NCBI GenBank assembly: GCA_017650305.1
Contig: JAGCFD010000037.1
Coordinates: 1 to 43,778, forward strand
DNA length: 43,778 nt
Reading direction: 5' to 3'
Source: Bacteroidales bacterium
GTDB lineage: Bacteria > Bacteroidota > Bacteroidia > Bacteroidales > WCHB1-69
Shown here: positions 36,136-42,700 of the stretch, in pieces
Layout: each line of letters opens with the position of its first letter
Numbering within the stretch: position 1 is the stretch's first letter
The notes under the pieces: generated by a model
What the model was told of the DNA's origin: nothing
The model's input: the letters and a program-made list of their open reading frames with translations, nothing else
The model's database searches: none
Program-made: the position numbers and the translations under genes

Positions 36136-36425
36136 ATGAAGTACTTCTATATCTCAGAAGGTCAAAACACTATCAGCCCTTTATCAAAACTCAAATTATT
36201 CAGCAAAAACATTACCAATGAAACAATGGTATGGTACGAAGGATTAACAGAATGAAAAAGGCAGGAGATATTGAAGAATAAGCTGATTTGTTTTCCAATC
36301 GACAAACGACACCACCAAAACTCGAGTCCTACAATCCTGACGGGTTGCCATTTAGGCTGGATTCTCTTAATTATCTCGAAATTCAACCGAATGCCCATAA
36401 TTTTAGTGAAAGAATACCCCCTTGA
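36136..36425 (+). pseudogene. Broken GYF_2 (DUF4339) domain gene
   Basis: The first 39 codons (YFYISEGQNTISPLSKLKLF then ITNETMVWYEGLTE) match the GYF_2 domain, whose consensus has ...T-VW-xGM-xW-xA. At the position of the next Trp the sequence reads TGAAAAAGG, consistent with loss of one G from TGG. Past that base the frame reads KKAGDIEE, a stop TAA where Leu is expected, then ADLFSN and a further 42 open codons to the TGA at 36423-36425. One frameshift and one nonsense mutation therefore inactivate it. The intact form probably shared an operon with the secreted-protein gene 30 nt upstream. Confidence 0.75.
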
Positions 36426-36426
36426 C

Positions 36427-37614
36427 TTATAATAACGACTCTATATCGCCAGTTAGGAACTGCTCTAAAGGCATAGCCTCCCCTCCGACAACCAAAGTAT
36501 ATTGGGGATGATATTTTTCGCGAAAAGTTCCCAGTCCGCTGTTACTCTGTCTCCATCCACTTTTTACTTCAATGGCGATAAGGCTATCTCCTCTGACAAT
36601 CACGAAATCCACTTCCTCATCGTTATCCCGCCAATAATATAACTGATACTCCAATTCATCAGCCTTGTCTAGCAGAAAACATCCAACTGCCGATTCCACC
36701 CAGCGTCCCCACAAATCAGGATGGGTAAACGCTTTTTCGTATGTCATACCATCGCTCATCACGGTCAGAAGCGCATTGTTGAAAACCTGTAATTTTGGTG
36801 TTGAACGGTATTTTCGCGATTCATCCATCGCATATTTTTGTAATCCTACCAGCAACTTGCTTTCGCCAAGCACCTCCAGATAATTGACGAGTGTGGTGGC
36901 GTTGCCAGCATCCTGCAACAACCCCAGCATCTTGTTAAAAGACAACTCTTTTCCAGAATAGGCACAGCCCAGTCTAAATAGTTGATGCAACAGAGCAGGC
37001 TTGTAAATAAATGTCGTCAGTAACACATCTTTTTCAATTGCCGGATTTACAATTGCATCCCGCACATATCGTCGCCACCGTACTTCGTTCGAAACATACG
37101 AAGCACTGCCAGGATAACCTCCGAAATAAATATACTGGTCAAGATTCCACCCAAAAGCATCATGCATTTCCTGAAAAGTCCAATGTCCCATCGGAAGTGT
37201 CTCAAACCGGCCCGCAAGAGATTCTGTAAGCCCCTTCTTCATCAAAAGACGTGAGGATCCCAACAGGACCACCTTCAGATTCAGATCGTGAAAAGAATCC
37301 GTATCCCATTCTTTTTTTACACGCTCACTCCAATTTTTGATTTTATGAATCTCATCAAAAACCAACAAGAATTCTTCATAAGAGTGATAGCGCATCTGCA
37401 CGCGTGCTTCCTCCCATCGGTCCGATATCCATCCTGTATCATCGGCATCAACACCATCTGCGCTGAAAAACAACGACGGCAATGAAATTTCCGTCAGCAC
37501 CTGCTTCACCATCGTGGTTTTACCCACCTGTCTTGGCCCTGCCACCACTTGAAGAGTTTTTCTCGGCTCAAGCAATCTTGATATTAGCATATCATTATGT
37601 TTTCTTCTAATCAT
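36427..37614 (-). CDS. AAA+ ATPase with DUF4143 C-terminal domain
   Basis: A 395-residue member of the large ATP-binding/DUF4143 family. Walker A is GPRQVGKTT (26-34), Walker B is LLVFDEIHKI with the usual following KNW, and sensor-like residues are in LLGSSRLLM. The C-terminal DUF4143 part has KLQVFNNALL, GRWVESAVGCFLL and a PD-(D/E)XK-like core (YYWRDNDEEVDFVIVRGDSLIAIEVKSG). The function of the family is not established. It ends one base after the broken GYF_2 gene. Three operator-like repeats overlap its promoter. Confidence 0.9.
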   Translation of the reverse strand: MIRRKHNDMLISRLLEPRKTLQVVAGPRQVGKTTMVKQVLTEISLPSLFFSADGVDADDTGWISDRWEEARVQMRYHSYEEFLLVFDEIHKIKNWSERVKKEWDTDSFHDLNLKVVLLGSSRLLMKKGLTESLAGRFETLPMGHWTFQEMHDAFGWNLDQYIYFGGYPGSASYVSNEVRWRRYVRDAIVNPAIEKDVLLTTFIYKPALLHQLFRLGCAYSGKELSFNKMLGLLQDAGNATTLVNYLEVLGESKLLVGLQKYAMDESRKYRSTPKLQVFNNALLTVMSDGMTYEKAFTHPDLWGRWVESAVGCFLLDKADELEYQLYYWRDNDEEVDFVIVRGDSLIAIEVKSGWRQSNSGLGTFREKYHPQYTLVVGGEAMPLEQFLTGDIESLL

Positions 37615-37635
37615 AACACATTAATTTTGAGACTG

Positions 37636-37664
37636 CAAAGATATAAAAAATCTCCGATTCTCAA
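37636..37664 (-). promoter_or_regulatory. Promoter of the DUF4143 ATPase gene
   Basis: TATCTTTG on the minus strand (37643-37636) has a TTG 18 nt further upstream (37664-37662). The ATG follows 22 nt after the -7 box. The first 22-bp repeat fills the spacer between the two boxes. Confidence 0.7.
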
Positions 37665-37704
37665 TAAAAAAATCTGCGATTTATTGTAAAAAAATCTCCG
37701 ATTC
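37645..37704. repeat. Three operator-like repeats at exact 22-bp spacing
   Basis: The core ATCTsCGATT occurs at 37650, 37672 and 37694, each 22 bp from the next and each preceded by five or more A residues. The core is a dyad (AATC-nnn-GATT). Repeat 1 sits between the -33 and -7 boxes of the ATPase gene and repeats 2 and 3 lie just upstream, so a protein bound here would be on one face of the DNA and cover the promoter. Confidence 0.75.
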
Positions 37705-37733
37705 TTTGTTATATGGAAGCTCTAAGCATTGTA

Positions 37734-38291
37734 TCACTTCCACATCGCGAAGCAGTAGAAACCATAGCGCGTATCCATGTCGGCAGGGACGAAGAAACGG
37801 AGGAATTGGACACCCTCTGGGACGATATAGTCATCCAATGAAAAGACTTTGGTGTCCGTTGTAAACTGGAAGGTGCGTACTTTCAATTGCTGAACCAGCA
37901 TTGATTCCGCCACACGGTCGGCGCGCCAGCGGCAGTAAGCGGCTGCCTGCGCTGGAGAGACGCCCAAGACTGGTCGATTGCGGAATTGGGGATGATTTGC
38001 ATAGACTACCGCAATGGAGTCTGGCATCAGCTTACGCGCCACCGAAAGGTCGAGAACGGAGGATTTGTACTGTTCTGACTCTTTTCCATAAGTCTTTTCC
38101 AACCACCATTGGTACTCCAGCCAGTCCACATTCAAAATGTATGACTTGTCGCACAGGGTTTCGCCTACAAACGGCGTCAGATTCACATTTGCGGCCACTT
38201 TTTGTTGCATTTTAGGGGTAAGTTGCTGCGCAAAAGTCGCATAAAAACACCCAACGCACAGCAAAAACAGAAATATCGGTCGGAATTTCAT
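37734..38291 (-). CDS. Small secreted protein resembling part of the GldJ/FGE fold
   Basis: The 185 residues start with a signal peptide (KFRPIFLFLLCVGCFYATFAQQ). The mature region resembles the middle of the GldJ protein in this window: SYILNVDWLEYQWWLEKTYG compares with ISNVDYLEYLYWLERVF, and RPVLGVSPAQAAAYCRWRADRVAES with YPVVGVNWLQATNYAAWRTDRVNE. The C-terminus closes with GFYCFAMWK, which resembles GFRCAMA. The glycine-rich core with the AGNVAEW and GGSW motifs is missing, so it is a compact or reduced FGE-like protein. It is secreted and not a lipoprotein (no lipobox cysteine at the cleavage site). It may be a T9SS-related accessory or a decayed relative. Confidence 0.7.
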   Translation of the reverse strand: MKFRPIFLFLLCVGCFYATFAQQLTPKMQQKVAANVNLTPFVGETLCDKSYILNVDWLEYQWWLEKTYGKESEQYKSSVLDLSVARKLMPDSIAVVYANHPQFRNRPVLGVSPAQAAAYCRWRADRVAESMLVQQLKVRTFQFTTDTKVFSLDDYIVPEGVQFLRFFVPADMDTRYGFYCFAMWK

Positions 38292-38424
38292 AGGTCAAGG
38301 TTTTAAAGGTTTATATTATTACAAACGAAAAAAAAGCGGGAGTCTTGGGTGGATTCCAAGATTTCAGTAAAATCTTTGGGTGTTAAAAAAACTTTCGGTT
38401 CTTTCTTGCTATTCAAAAAAAATG

Positions 38425-38432
38425 TATTTTTG
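38425..38432 (+). promoter_or_regulatory. Promoter -7 box of fic
   Basis: TATTTTTG followed by TCGGCG lies 50 nt before the Fic ATG. A TTG at 38406-38408 is 16 nt further upstream, somewhat short for a -33 element. Confidence 0.6.
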
Positions 38433-38439
38433 TCGGCGA

Positions 38440-38463
38440 AAAGGTGGCCTAACAGCCACCTTT
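38440..38463 (+). promoter_or_regulatory. Hairpin in the fic 5' leader
   Basis: AAAGGTGGC (38440-38448) and GCCACCTTT (38455-38463) form a perfect 9-bp stem with the loop CTAACA. It begins at or just after the predicted transcription start and ends 18 nt before the ATG. It is not followed by a T tract, so it is not a terminator. It may stabilise the 5' end of the mRNA or hinder ribosome loading. Confidence 0.65.
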
Positions 38464-38481
38464 AACAAAACATTTTAAACG

Positions 38482-39558
38482 ATGAGATATTTAACATTAG
38501 AAAAAGCCATTGCCTTATGGCAGAACATCCAGCCGCTGTCAGAAGACGATCAATTCTGGTTGAACCGCCGATTTATGGTTGATTTCAACTACAATTCAAA
38601 CCATATTGAAGGGAACACGCTAACATACGGGCAAACCGAAATCCTGCTCTTGCTCGGCAAAGTAGTAGGCGAGGCTAATGTGAAAGATGTCCAAGATATG
38701 ACAGCGAGCAACGTCACTCTCAATATGATGAAAGAAGAGGCTCTTGTACAAGGGACACCTCTCACACAAAACCTCATTCGAACATTGCACCGCACTTTGC
38801 TGCGCGAGGATTATACCGTTTACCGCAATCTGTCTGGAGGTATGACAACAAGTTACACCGTCCACGCCGGACAATACAAGACCCGCCCCAACAGCGTCAT
38901 CACACGCTATGGCGATCGTTTCGAGTACGCCTCGCCCGAAGAGACTCCGGCCTTGATGACCGACCTTGTGGACTGGTACAATCAAGCGGAGAGAGAAGGC
39001 AAACTGTCACCTGTGGAACTGGCCACACTATTCCACTATCGCTATATCCGCATCCACCCTTTCGAGGACGGGAACGGACGCATAGCCCGATTACTGGTCA
39101 ACTACATCCTGACCAAGCACAACTATCCGATGATTGTAGTGCGCAGCCGACTGAAGAGCAACTACTTGGAGGCCTTACACCAAGCCGATGAGCTTGTTGG
39201 TGCCGCACCTCACGATGGAGCTCACGCCACATTACAGCAAATCAGACCTTTCTTGCAGTATTTCAAAGGATTAATGGCTGAAGAGATTTATACTACCGTG
39301 TGCTTTCTGACAGAACATAAGGACAATCTTTGGTGGTATGACGGCGAACGTATTGAATTCCGTTCAGCCAATTACAACAAACTACTGATGTTGATGATGT
39401 CTGAACCAGTGTTAACACTCTCGGAAATGCAAAACCGTATGGGCATCAATATGTCTGCGGTCAAAAAGCTGGTTGGGCAACTACTTGACAAACATTATAT
39501 TGAGCGTGGTTCAACAGAAGGTTCCTGGCGCGTGTTTATCACACCGTCGGTGCGATAA
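38482..39558 (+). CDS. Fic family protein (probable AMP-transferase), class II type
   Basis: Fic proteins transfer AMP from ATP to protein hydroxyls, or sometimes perform related transfers. The 358 residues contain the full active-site motif HPFEDGNGR at 192-200. The autoinhibitory motif (S/T)xxxE(G/N) is SNHIEG (S39, E43, G44) near the N-terminus, which marks a class II Fic with self-inhibition in cis. The C-terminal 60 residues (MLMMSEPVLTLSEMQNRMG, then VKKLVGQLLDKHYIERG) look like a winged-helix domain. The 3' end overlaps the convergent miaA by 20 nt. No antitoxin gene is adjacent. The target is unknown. Confidence 0.92.
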   Translation: MRYLTLEKAIALWQNIQPLSEDDQFWLNRRFMVDFNYNSNHIEGNTLTYGQTEILLLLGKVVGEANVKDVQDMTASNVTLNMMKEEALVQGTPLTQNLIRTLHRTLLREDYTVYRNLSGGMTTSYTVHAGQYKTRPNSVITRYGDRFEYASPEETPALMTDLVDWYNQAEREGKLSPVELATLFHYRYIRIHPFEDGNGRIARLLVNYILTKHNYPMIVVRSRLKSNYLEALHQADELVGAAPHDGAHATLQQIRPFLQYFKGLMAEEIYTTVCFLTEHKDNLWWYDGERIEFRSANYNKLLMLMMSEPVLTLSEMQNRMGINMSAVKKLVGQLLDKHYIERGSTEGSWRVFITPSVR

Positions 39559-40309
39559 CCCTGTAAATCTCCGCCATTTTCTCATCTTCCGACAAGGCCA
39601 CATCTATCCAGTGGATGTCGAAGCTGAGGCGCTCCATGCGGCGAAACCAGGTCATCTGGCGCTTCGAGAACTGATGGATGGCTGTGTTGAGGGATGAGAA
39701 CATCTCCTCATAACTTATTTCTCCCAAGAGATATAGCGTAACGTATTTGTATTCTAATCCATAACGAATCAGAATCTCCGAAGGCACGCCCTCGTCCAAG
39801 AGCGCTTTCACCTCCTCTATCATCCCCTCTTCCAAGCGGGCTTTGAGTCGCTGGGTGATGCGCGTGCGAATCAAATCGCGGTCGCCCCGGAGGCCGAAGA
39901 TGACCGACGGCACAGGGTCGGACAATATCTGGCTGTCCTCCTGCCATTTGAAACGATAACCCGACAGCACTGCCTCGATGTAGAGACCGCTGCCCCCGCA
40001 GATCACCACCTGCTTGCCACGACTTTGGATGTCGCGCATCGCCTTGAACGCCTCCTGCTGGTAGCGATAGACATTGTACTTCACGCCCGGTTCTTCAATG
40101 TCGATGAGATGGTATGGCACCGGCTGCCCGTTGTACTGATACTCGGAGATATCCTTGCCCGTGCCGATGTCCATGCGGCGATAGACCTGGCGCGAGTCGG
40201 CACTCACAATCTCGCCGCCCAACTCGGCGGCCAGTCGCACCGCAATGTGCGTCTTGCCTGTGGCGGTAGGACCCAAAATCGTGATGATAGGTTTCTCTTC
40301 ATTCATCAT
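39539..40309 (-). CDS. miaA: tRNA dimethylallyltransferase MiaA
   Basis: MiaA prenylates A37 of tRNAs reading UNN codons. The P-loop is GPTATGKT (13-20), followed by IVSADSRQVYRRMDIGTGK and VICGGSGLYIEAVLSG, with a C-terminal HQFSKRQMTWFRR. At 256 residues it is shorter than the usual 300 or so, mainly between the central helices. Bacteroidota often carry a second, shorter MiaA paralogue, which this may be. It overlaps yfcE by 4 nt and the convergent fic gene by 20 nt. Confidence 0.93.
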   Translation of the reverse strand: MMNEEKPIITILGPTATGKTHIAVRLAAELGGEIVSADSRQVYRRMDIGTGKDISEYQYNGQPVPYHLIDIEEPGVKYNVYRYQQEAFKAMRDIQSRGKQVVICGGSGLYIEAVLSGYRFKWQEDSQILSDPVPSVIFGLRGDRDLIRTRITQRLKARLEEGMIEEVKALLDEGVPSEILIRYGLEYKYVTLYLLGEISYEEMFSSLNTAIHQFSKRQMTWFRRMERLSFDIHWIDVALSEDEKMAEIYRVIAPTV

Positions 40310-40815
40310 TTCACAGCTTGCAGTTTGGGTTCGTCAAAAAGTTCCAGATCGGAGATATTCTGTCCGTCGATTTTGAGGCGCATCATGGTGAGGCGGGTAT
40401 GGATGCCGTAGCGTCCGGCGGCCCCAGGGTTGATGAAGAGCAAGTTATTTTTCTTGTCGAACATCACCTTGAGAATATGCGAATGGCCAGCCACCAGAAT
40501 AGTCGGTTTGGCCTCGCGGATCAACTCCAGCGCTCGCGGATCGTACTTGCCCGGATAGCCCACGATATGACGGATGGCCACCGTATGCTCTTCGCACTGA
40601 AAGACCTGGTTCTCGGGGATCTCGCGGCGGATATCCCAATCGTCGCAGTTGCCATACACGGCGCGCACGGTGGGCGCGATGACGGCCAGCTCATCGAGGA
40701 TGAAGTCGTCCACAATGTCGCCCGCATGCCATATCTCGTCGCACTCCTTGAAGAACTCGAAGGCATCGGGATGCAGATAGCCGTGCGTGTCGGAAAGGAT
40801 GCCTATCTTCTTCAT
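40306..40815 (-). CDS. yfcE: YfcE/MJ0936 family metallophosphodiesterase
   Basis: A 169-residue calcineurin-like phosphoesterase. Metal ligands are D9 and H11 (ILSDTHG), the aspartate in HAGDIVDD, the asparagine in VYGNCDDWD, and the histidines in VAGHSHILK. INPGAAGRYG near the C-terminus is typical of the YfcE/MJ0936 group, which cleaves phosphodiesters in vitro; the natural substrate is not known. It overlaps both neighbours by 4 nt (rlmB-yfcE and yfcE-miaA), implying one translationally coupled operon. Confidence 0.93.
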   Translation of the reverse strand: MKKIGILSDTHGYLHPDAFEFFKECDEIWHAGDIVDDFILDELAVIAPTVRAVYGNCDDWDIRREIPENQVFQCEEHTVAIRHIVGYPGKYDPRALELIREAKPTILVAGHSHILKVMFDKKNNLLFINPGAAGRYGIHTRLTMMRLKIDGQNISDLELFDEPKLQAVK

Positions 40816-41576
40816 TCTTTCACCGGATTGCGTTGTTTGACGACCTCAAAGAGCGTGATACCCGTGGCCACGGAGACATTAAGTGAGCGGATGGTGCCCA
40901 CCATCGGGATGGTGATGGTGTCGTTGCAATGGCGCAGGTAGTCCCAGGCGATGCCCTCATACTCGTTGCCCATAATGAGGCAGAGCGGGCCGGTCATATC
41001 CTTGTTATAGAGCGCGTGGTTGGCCTTTTCGGTCACACCCACCACCTCAATACCGGAGTCTTTGAGATATTGGATCACCTCCACGAGGTTGGAGTGGCGG
41101 CAGACGGGGATCTTGTTCAACGCGCCGGCGGAACTCTTCACCGCATCCTCGTTGAGTTGCGCGCCGCCATTGAGCGGCAGAATGATAGCATCCACGCCCG
41201 CGCATTCCGCCGAGCGCGCGATGGCGCCCACGTTACGCACGTCCGTGACCTTGTCAAGCAGCAACAGGAACGGCACGCGCCCCTCCTCAAAGATGGTGGG
41301 CACGATGTCGAAGATGCTGCTATACTCAATGGCAGAGAGAAACGCCACCACGCCCTGGTGGTTGTTGCGCGTGAGGCGGTTTAGCTTTTCGAGGGGCACA
41401 TATTGGAAGGGGATCTTGTGCTGGCGCACTTCAAAGAAAAGCTGCTTGAAAAGTTCTCCCTGAAGACCTTTCTGGAACAGGACCTTATCGATGGTCTTGC
41501 CACTCTCGATGGCCTCAAAGATGGGGCGCATACCATAGATGAGAGCGGCATTTTCGGAGGTTGGTTTCTGGTACAT
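40812..41576 (-). CDS. rlmB: 23S rRNA (guanosine-2'-O-)-methyltransferase RlmB
   Basis: A 254-residue SpoU/TrmH-family methyltransferase. The N-terminal substrate domain is L30e-like (ALIYGMRPIFEAIESGKTIDKVLFQKG). The trefoil-knot domain has LLDKVTDVRNVGAIARSAECAGVDAII, LIMGNEYEGIAWDYLRHCND and the closing IPMVGTIRSLNVSVATGITLFE. It matches RlmB, which modifies a guanosine in domain V of 23S rRNA, rather than TrmH or TrmL, by its N-terminal domain. It is the first gene of rlmB-yfcE-miaA, with a TATTTTTG box just upstream. Confidence 0.92.
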   Translation of the reverse strand: MYQKPTSENAALIYGMRPIFEAIESGKTIDKVLFQKGLQGELFKQLFFEVRQHKIPFQYVPLEKLNRLTRNNHQGVVAFLSAIEYSSIFDIVPTIFEEGRVPFLLLLDKVTDVRNVGAIARSAECAGVDAIILPLNGGAQLNEDAVKSSAGALNKIPVCRHSNLVEVIQYLKDSGIEVVGVTEKANHALYNKDMTGPLCLIMGNEYEGIAWDYLRHCNDTITIPMVGTIRSLNVSVATGITLFEVVKQRNPVKE

Positions 41577-41601
41577 TGCGGTGGTGTTGGAATTGGAGGT
41601 G

Positions 41602-41609
41602 CAAAAATA
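41602..41609 (-). promoter_or_regulatory. Promoter -7 box of rlmB-yfcE-miaA
   Basis: TATTTTTG followed by CACC on the minus strand lies 26 nt before the rlmB ATG. The inverted repeat at 41631-41708 is just upstream. Confidence 0.55.
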
Positions 41610-41630
41610 GCAAAATTGTCGGGATTTTGT

Positions 41631-41708
41631 TCGCGTCAGCGGGCGGGCCTTAATGACTCTATAGACTTTAATGACCCTACTGACCTTAAGGTCCTCCCGC
41701 TGACGCGA
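41631..41708. repeat. 23-bp inverted repeat with internal short repeats
   Basis: The arms 41631-41653 (TCGCGTCAGCGGG, then CGGG, then CCTTAA) and 41686-41708 (its complement with two mismatches) enclose 32 nt. That inner stretch is built from variants of TTAATGACyCTA. It lies between the four-helix-bundle gene, whose stop is 8 nt away, and the rlmB promoter. It may act as a terminator or as a repetitive extragenic element. Confidence 0.75.
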
Positions 41709-41715
41709 CTACCCC

Positions 41716-42267
41716 TCATTTTTTTCTGCCGCGCTTGCTATTACGCAGCCTGACCATTTTTTCACTGAAACCGCCGCTATTCAGAAAATCCTTCTCCAAG
41801 CGCTTGAGCTGCCTAAACAGTAAATAATCGGCTTGTTTGATGAGTACAATGCACATGTTGGCGATGGTTTCTGGCGGGCGCGTCTGAGCAATCTGCATAA
41901 AAAAATCCACATCGTTATGATTCATTCCCAAACGTCGCATAGTTTGCAACTCTATAGAATTCTCTTCCCACTGACGATGATTGCGCGTTTTCAGATAATC
42001 CTCGTAATCCTCTAGTAATTCCTGAAGACTGGCTTTGGCCACATTTACAAGCCGTATTTCGGTCTTGACACTTGTGGCGCTTGCCGCGCAACCCTCTATG
42101 ATGTTTTGCTTGCCAGAACGCGCGGCTTGCAACATTTGGTCTTTTGTGCGGTCGTTATATCGTATGTAATGCTCTACAAAATAATAGGTTAGACAATAAA
42201 TCACATCTGTCTTTTGGTAGCTGATCAACTTCTTATAGTTGCCTCTTTGTGGTATTAATTCTTCCAT
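41716..42267 (-). CDS. Four-helix-bundle protein (S23/23S-IVP-related)
   Basis: A 183-residue protein of the four-helix-bundle family related to proteins encoded in 23S rRNA intervening sequences. The core is TYYFVEHYI, DQMLQAARSGKQNIIEG and LVNVAKASLQELLEDYEDYLKTR, which are the family's helices. C-terminal to it is an extra suffix region (FRQLKRLEKDFLNSGGFSEKM) ending in a basic tail. The function of stand-alone members is unknown. It stands alone with its own promoter and an adjacent long palindrome. Confidence 0.85.
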   Translation of the reverse strand: MEELIPQRGNYKKLISYQKTDVIYCLTYYFVEHYIRYNDRTKDQMLQAARSGKQNIIEGCAASATSVKTEIRLVNVAKASLQELLEDYEDYLKTRNHRQWEENSIELQTMRRLGMNHNDVDFFMQIAQTRPPETIANMCIVLIKQADYLLFRQLKRLEKDFLNSGGFSEKMVRLRNSKRGRKK

Positions 42268-42290
42268 AATCTTACGTTTTCAATTATCTG

Positions 42291-42298
42291 CAAAGATA
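42291..42298 (-). promoter_or_regulatory. Promoter -7 box of the four-helix-bundle gene
   Basis: TATCTTTG followed by CAGAT on the minus strand lies 24 nt before the ATG at 42267. Confidence 0.6.
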
Positions 42299-42329
42299 CT
42301 ATTTTTTATAAGATGTTGATAATCAATTG

Positions 42330-42353
42330 ATTTTAACAATTAATTGTTAAAAT
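42330..42353. promoter_or_regulatory. 24-bp perfect palindrome, possible operator
   Basis: The sequence ATTTTAACAATT and its complement make a perfect 24-bp palindrome. It lies 31 bp upstream of the -7 box of the four-helix-bundle gene. A second, 12-bp palindrome (AATCAATTGATT, 42321-42332) overlaps its left edge. AT-rich palindromes arise by chance more easily than others, so support is moderate. Confidence 0.5.
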
Positions 42354-42385
42354 TCGGATTTTCATATAAACATCACACCAGCCCC

Positions 42386-42455
42386 GCACGCCGCTGACGT
42401 GCAAGTTCAGATATAACCAAATTCGTCGGCAAACAGGACAGGTCAGCGGCCTGTC
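42386..42455. repeat. Two hairpins with complementary loops in a gene-free region
   Basis: Hairpin 1 is GCACG-ccgctga-CGTGC (42386-42402). Hairpin 2 is GACAGG-tcagcgg-CCTGTC (42437-42455). The two 7-nt loops are exact reverse complements, and a 9-nt pairing (GCCGCTGAC 42390-42398 with GTCAGCGGC 42442-42450) is possible as an alternative. A third hairpin (CGCAC with GTGCG, about 42497-42515) follows. Beyond the 24-bp palindrome, no gene is seen between 42299 and 42700. Confidence 0.6.
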
Positions 42456-42614
42456 GGGGTGCGTAGGATTGCGCGGGGCACGAACAACATTTCGCACGCC
42501 TGAGGTGTGCGGGGAAATATCAACGTTTGTACGATATCAATTATACGGGCGACAAGCCATTTTTTCATTATCACACCGAAAATGAGTGTTCTCTATTTTA
42601 CTATGAAAATATTG

Positions 42615-42622
42615 TATTTTCG
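42615..42622 (+). promoter_or_regulatory. Weak promoter-like box of the sigma factor gene
   Basis: TATTTTCG differs from TAnnTTTG at one position. It lies 79 nt before the sigma-factor ATG. ECF genes are often transcribed by their own sigma factor, which could explain the departure, but there is no further support. Confidence 0.3.
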
Positions 42623-42700
42623 CACCGCCTAAATTTTTTGAGGTTTAGGGTGTAGTTTTTCTCCCCTTTCATAGTCAAAAAGGAAAACAACGTCTGAAAG

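Noticed and set aside
36162..36398. A 78-codon minus-strand frame
   Set aside because: It lies opposite the broken GYF_2 gene, has no promoter or family match, and appears to be a by-product of that sequence.
36136..36425. Programmed frameshift or stop-codon readthrough in the GYF_2 gene
   Set aside because: Two separate lesions would have to be bypassed and no slippery site or stimulatory structure is visible, so a pseudogene is simpler.
37645..37704. Possible small CRISPR array
   Set aside because: The repeats are only about 15 bp with 7-bp gaps, there are three copies, and no cas gene is near. A promoter operator explains them better.
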